From positions 561,866-625,865 of the forward strand of contig CABFPE010000210.1 in the NCBI GenBank assembly GCA_900660155.1: a stretch of 64,000 nucleotides of DNA. The letters run 5' to 3'. Within the stretch, counting starts at the first letter, position 1, and each line of letters begins with the position of its first letter. This document shows positions 60,601 through 64,000 of the stretch, piece after piece. This DNA is from Hofstenia miamia. Taxonomy: Eukaryota; Xenacoelomorpha; Acoela; Hofsteniidae. The notes under the pieces are model-generated. The model did not search any database. It was given only the letters and a program-made list of their open reading frames with translations, and had not been told where the DNA came from. The position numbers were made by a program, and so were the translations under genes.

Positions 60601-62629
60601 GACAGACCGTGTTTGAAATGTTGCGCTTTTAAGCAAAACTTTTAATCTGAAAATTTAGTGTTGGTAATAACGATTTAGTTTAACCTTTAAATGAACTTAA
60701 TGTTGTTTAAACTTATAAATATTTGAAATAAATTTAAACTAAATTAACTATTAAATAAATATTTAAAAGTTAATAGATATCATTTATTTTTTAGTCAAAT
60801 TAATGTTTTTTAGAATTGAATGCAAAATACTGTAATTAAATAGAACTATATATTTTAGAAAGTGGGGTTTTATCTCGCACATTTACAAATCATACGGACG
60901 CTGTTTGGTGTTTATCCCATCATCCAGTACAGTCAGTTTTGCTTTCTACTTCTGCTGATGGAACTGTGAAATTATGGAAAACAAATGAAGAAAATGCACT
61001 ATTTCGAGAATTTGTATCTCCAAAAAGTATGCTTCTTTTGTTTTCAAAACAAAAATCTTTTGTTTTAGCTGACGTCCGTCCAATTGCTGTTCAATTCGTG
61101 GCTTCCGATAGCAATCGCGCTATCGTTGGTTACAACACCTCTGATGTATACATGTATGATGTTGAAACTGGGCAACCTTCTGTTCATTTTGCACTTTCAC
61201 TGGGTATGTTTTGAATTTTATTACGAAATAATATTCGAGGCATTCATGCACATCAACGTCATCAATGCTCTAAAAGTATGAATTTCAATAAAAACACTTA
61301 ATTTTCAAAAATTTTATTTATTGAGTATTTTTATGTATTCATTTTCTCTTTTTAGAACTGTTACAATCAAACAGCTAACACTCTAAAATTTAAAAATCTT
61401 TATGTAATGATTGTCAACTTTTAATAGTATATTCAGTAGTATTTTAATATTAACTCCTTTAGTCTATTTTGAAAAGATACCTTTCTTATGGATATCAAAA
61501 AATAGAAAATTTACCGAATTTTCAAGTAAACGAATTTCTTACTACGATCGTACGGCATTAACAAAAATACTCAAAAGATTATCTTTGCTCACAATTTTCT
61601 TTAAACCGTTGATTTTGTGAAAGTCTTTTCATTGGCCATATTAACTAATTTCTTTATGCTGCATACCAAATATTCCCACACTAATAATTCATCGCTTAGG
61701 CATTTTGTCTTGCGTCTTTGAGTTGCTACAGCATGCATTTAGGGATGGAAGTGTCCATAGTTTTGCTTGGTTTTGTTTTTTAAGACAGGAATTTTAAAAT
61801 ATCGTTTTGTCTATACTATAGCGACTTTGCTGTAAGTTGAGATTGTCGATGTTGTGGCAGGTGGTTTAAGTACGACTTTTATCAGAAAAAAACCATGATA
61901 AAAGTCTATTGTGTGAAAACTTAGCAGCTGATGGAAATCGATAGTGGAAACGCTACATTTGATTTTTAGCAAATCATCTAAATTATTTTCATCTGATAAA
62001 AGTCGATAGTGGGAACACACCTTTTAATATCCTTTTGTAACTTACTGTTCCGACAAATGAAACAATTGGTTTTCTGGAGTGCATAATTGGAAAGTTACAA
62101 ATATATTTTTCACAATTTCTAATCTCGCGAGGGTCATTTTAATTTGCTTCTATATTTCAATAGAATTCGATCTAATAGAATATCATGTTTACCTCTTCTA
62201 TTGGTAATCTTACAATTGTCAAATATTTAGTAGAACACTCATTGGTAATAGTCCAATACCGGATACCGATCGAGGAATTATGACTTTAATAATTGGTTGT
62301 TAAAGTGTATACAATAATGTCAACAGGCAAAATCTTTAATATACGATATCTATTTTAATTATTTTCATTTATTTATATATACATGTTTAGATGAGCCTTA
62401 CACTCAAATAAATGCCCTTACAACTCATCCAACAATGCCTCTTACCATAACAGCTCATGAAGATAAGTGTATACGGTACGTTGTTCATCAATAAGACCTC
62501 AATGGAATATAATAACATTTAGGTTTTTCGATAACAATAGCGGAAAACTCATTAATTCAATGGTGGCCCACTTAGATTCTGTAACCAGTTTATCAACTGA
62601 CCCAAATGGTCTATATCTTCTCTCAGGCA
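54670..62629 (+). CDS. STRN: Striatin, 13 exons visible, 3' end beyond the window
   Basis: Exons: 54670-54846, 56620-56723, 56769-56915, 56959-57123, 57581-57749, 57791-57905, 58073-58268, 58359-58523, 58566-58687, 60859-61026, 61069-61203, 62391-62475, 62523-62629. All junctions are GT-AG and in frame, about 618 codons so far. In order they encode a caveolin-binding motif (FIQHEWTRF), the PP2A-binding coiled coil (ERKGQENLKQDLVRRIKMLE), a calmodulin-binding-like region after GYTDTILDV, an acidic stretch (DVEDDDGDEGE), the conserved LGELAGLTITNEAD, and WD40 repeats (SEDHTVKLWNL, SADGTVKLWK, MVAHLDSVTSL). Striatins are regulatory B''' subunits that scaffold PP2A, GCKIII kinases and MOB4 in STRIPAK, in cytoplasm. 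Human striatin has 780 residues. The visible part ends at GLYLLSGS, so about the last one to two WD repeats are missing. Several introns are only 41-47 bp. Confidence 0.95.
55380..56420 (-). mobile_element. LINE remnant in striatin intron 1, antisense to the gene
   Basis: GC-richer than its surroundings. Minus-strand translations in several frames show SIVALDMSTTFDCIAYISRL (RT motif A region), GVPHGTGSGPMLYNI (GVPQGSVLGPLLFNI in intact LINEs), LDSIRILGIIVDDKLTF (the LGIxID block), and a C-terminal MRNYICPSSGMREAI region. Order is preserved but frames are broken and the YxDD block is lost or shifted. The higher GC suggests a different LINE family from the ones at 30650 and 46170. Confidence 0.7.
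58688..60858 (+). other. Striatin intron 9 (2171 bp)
   Basis: Donor GTGTGT, acceptor TATTTTAG, phase 1. Contains a 21-bp minisatellite at 59664-59757. No nested gene recognised. Confidence 0.8.
59664..59757. repeat. 21-bp minisatellite, four to five copies
   Basis: Units TATCCGAGTTGTGCATATAA(T), TATCCGACTTGTGTATTCAA(T), TATCGGAACTATGCATACAA(T), then an 18-bp variant and a partial copy. Each contains a TATCCG-like start and a CAAT-like end. Confidence 0.85.
61027..61068 (+). other. 42-bp in-frame, stop-free striatin intron 10
   Basis: Starts GTATGC and ends TTTTGTTTTAG. It is a multiple of three with no stop in the reading frame, so retention would add 14 residues within the WD40 region without breaking the frame. 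Called an intron because of the splice sites, the poly-T end and the match of its size to introns 2, 3, 5, 8 and 12. Confidence 0.7.
61204..62390 (+). other. Striatin intron 11 (1187 bp) with MITE-like inverted repeat
   Basis: Contains a perfect 13-bp inverted pair, CGACTTTTATCAG at 61873-61885 and CTGATAAAAGTCG at 61993-62005. A second partial copy (ATGATAAAAGTCTATTGTG) lies inside and GATAGTGGGAACACACC at the right. It resembles a small MITE; the outer limits are uncertain. Confidence 0.5.
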
Positions 62630-64000
62630 GTAAGCTTTCATTCATTCATTGTTTTAGTGTTTGCCTTTTCTAATATCATTGTAGTCATCAATCAGAATTG
62701 ATATTTGCGGATGACCTTAATTCTACCTAAACACTGGTCGCTTTTAATTTCTGTAAAATATCTTGTTCTTCGGAACAAAGAGTTTTTTATGGGCAATCGA
62801 AAGGAATGATAGCAAATATTGAGTCTTAATACGGCATTTATGCAATCTGATTCATACCATAGCTTACTTAAAATATTTTGCTTGATTGTTTGCATTTTCG
62901 AAAAAATATGTTACAATTAATCACATATGAGTACGATATATTAAACATAACGCCATGCAACTAAATAGTAAAATGACAAACAACAAAAATGATAATTTTT
63001 TCTTTTGAAGTTTCGTAACTTGTCTGCTACTAGAATATATGTTGACAGGTTCCGTTGGTTGTTACAAAAATGTTCGATGCCCTTCCATTTTTAAACCACA
63101 AATATCATTGTTCACATAAGAAATGAATAAATTGTCTGAAAACAGTTTTTGTCGCTATTCTTGATCGAAGCTTTGAAGTTCGAATAATTTTATAAGCATC
63201 GATGACATACTGGACGACAGCATTTGTGGGAACAGTTAATGATCCTTTAATGAGTTACTTAGTCTTCGCAAAATGGAATTTAAGATGCATTACCAAAAAA
63301 AGTTTCAGACAGGGTGTTCTATTTTCTTGTCAAATTAATGCTCTTGTCTAAATGTATTCCTTTTTGGTTGCATTCACTTTTCACGATCATATATATGTCA
63401 CTGTTTGTTTCATGCATATTTGAAGGTGGCTGCATCAACTATTTGCAGTATGAGAATTCAAATGTCAAGTCAGGACAATCTCCCCTTATCAGATTTTTTA
63501 AAGCACATACTAATAAACATTTCCAATCAGTCTCGGATGTATTTGATGTCTGGAAAATACTTTAACCTAATTGTTGCCAACTTTTTTCTATTAAGACAAT
63601 GTATCTCGGTGTTTGAATATTCAAATCAACAAAACTTTAATATTTTTTTCTATTACGGTTTTAACGGCTGTGTAACATTTAATCAAGTGGAAATATATGC
63701 ACCCACTCGTGTAAATGTAAAAAATTACAATTAGAACATTATATTTATTATGAATATTTGGGTGCAAGACACGTGTCATTTATTTTGTCATAACATATAA
63801 TGCTTTATTTAGAACTTTTATCAATTCCAAATTTTAACGTCTAGTACTTCTAATTAGCTATCGTTCATAAGTGTTTTCTGACTTTCTACTGTAATTTTTC
63901 TGTGCTCTGTCATTACAAATATGCGGCGATAATGTACCTAAGTTCGAATGAAGTTGTCACTGACCTAACACGTAATGTTAGGAATAGGTTCCTGATCAAC
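62630..64000 (+). other. Probable striatin intron 13, to the window edge
   Basis: Begins with donor GTAAGC. I searched for the next expected WD40 exon (GSHDCSIRLWN-like) and did not see it. Open frames at 63314-63565 and 63405-63734 overlap each other and have no domain I recognise. Confidence 0.55.

Overview
This window is AT-rich metazoan nuclear DNA. It contains spliced genes with GT-AG introns, abundant eukaryotic transposons, and no operons, ribosome-binding sites or bacterial gene packing. The only confidently named conserved gene is striatin, a STRIPAK/PP2A scaffold. Very short introns (41-47 bp) sit beside kilobase-scale ones. Together with Polintons, CR1/Jockey-like LINEs, Tc1/mariner elements and a membrane-anchored fibrinogen-related protein, this fits an invertebrate with a compact splicing style. 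I cannot assign a phylum from sequence alone. The window is a scaffold, not finished sequence: it has a 1000-N gap and five single-N joints, and several joints are bordered by duplicated sequence.

Layout. 1-865 is the end of a Polinton/Maverick fossil with a packaging-ATPase remnant. 866-5347 is non-coding with two MITE-like elements. 5348-7318 (minus) is a two-exon gene for a type II membrane protein with a coiled stalk and a fibrinogen-related domain. 7556-10422 looks like a TTAA-flanked element with inverted ends that holds a nested DD41D mariner-type element. 11870-13251 (minus) is a broken ankyrin-repeat gene. 13285-14360 is a Tc1 element. 16460-17093 (minus) holds the 3' exons of an unidentified membrane protein. 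17400-18800 is an antisense LINE remnant. 18845-20014 is an intact, intronless gene for a secreted, glycosylated, probably beta-helical protein. 23644-27911 (minus) is a Ty3/Gypsy-type LTR fossil, and it contains what looks like a Tn5/Nextera adapter remnant at 26039-26055. 30650-46790 is a transposon graveyard: LINE remnants, two Polinton copies starting at 31080 and 39696, a protein-primed DNA polymerase B remnant, tandem repeats and the large gap. 46790-54669 has no recognised gene. 54670 to beyond 62629 is striatin, 13 exons visible, running off the right edge before its last WD40 repeats.

The host genes do not form an evident pathway. Two encode secretory-pathway or surface proteins (FReD protein, beta-helix protein), one encodes a probable membrane protein tail, and striatin is cytoplasmic. 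The central 16 kb is best read as repeated insertion and rearrangement of Polintons into LINE DNA, further confused by assembly joins. I did not find a clear novel multi-gene system. The most unusual items are the two surface/secreted genes, the unassigned Polinton ORF kept in two copies, and the ultra-short striatin introns.
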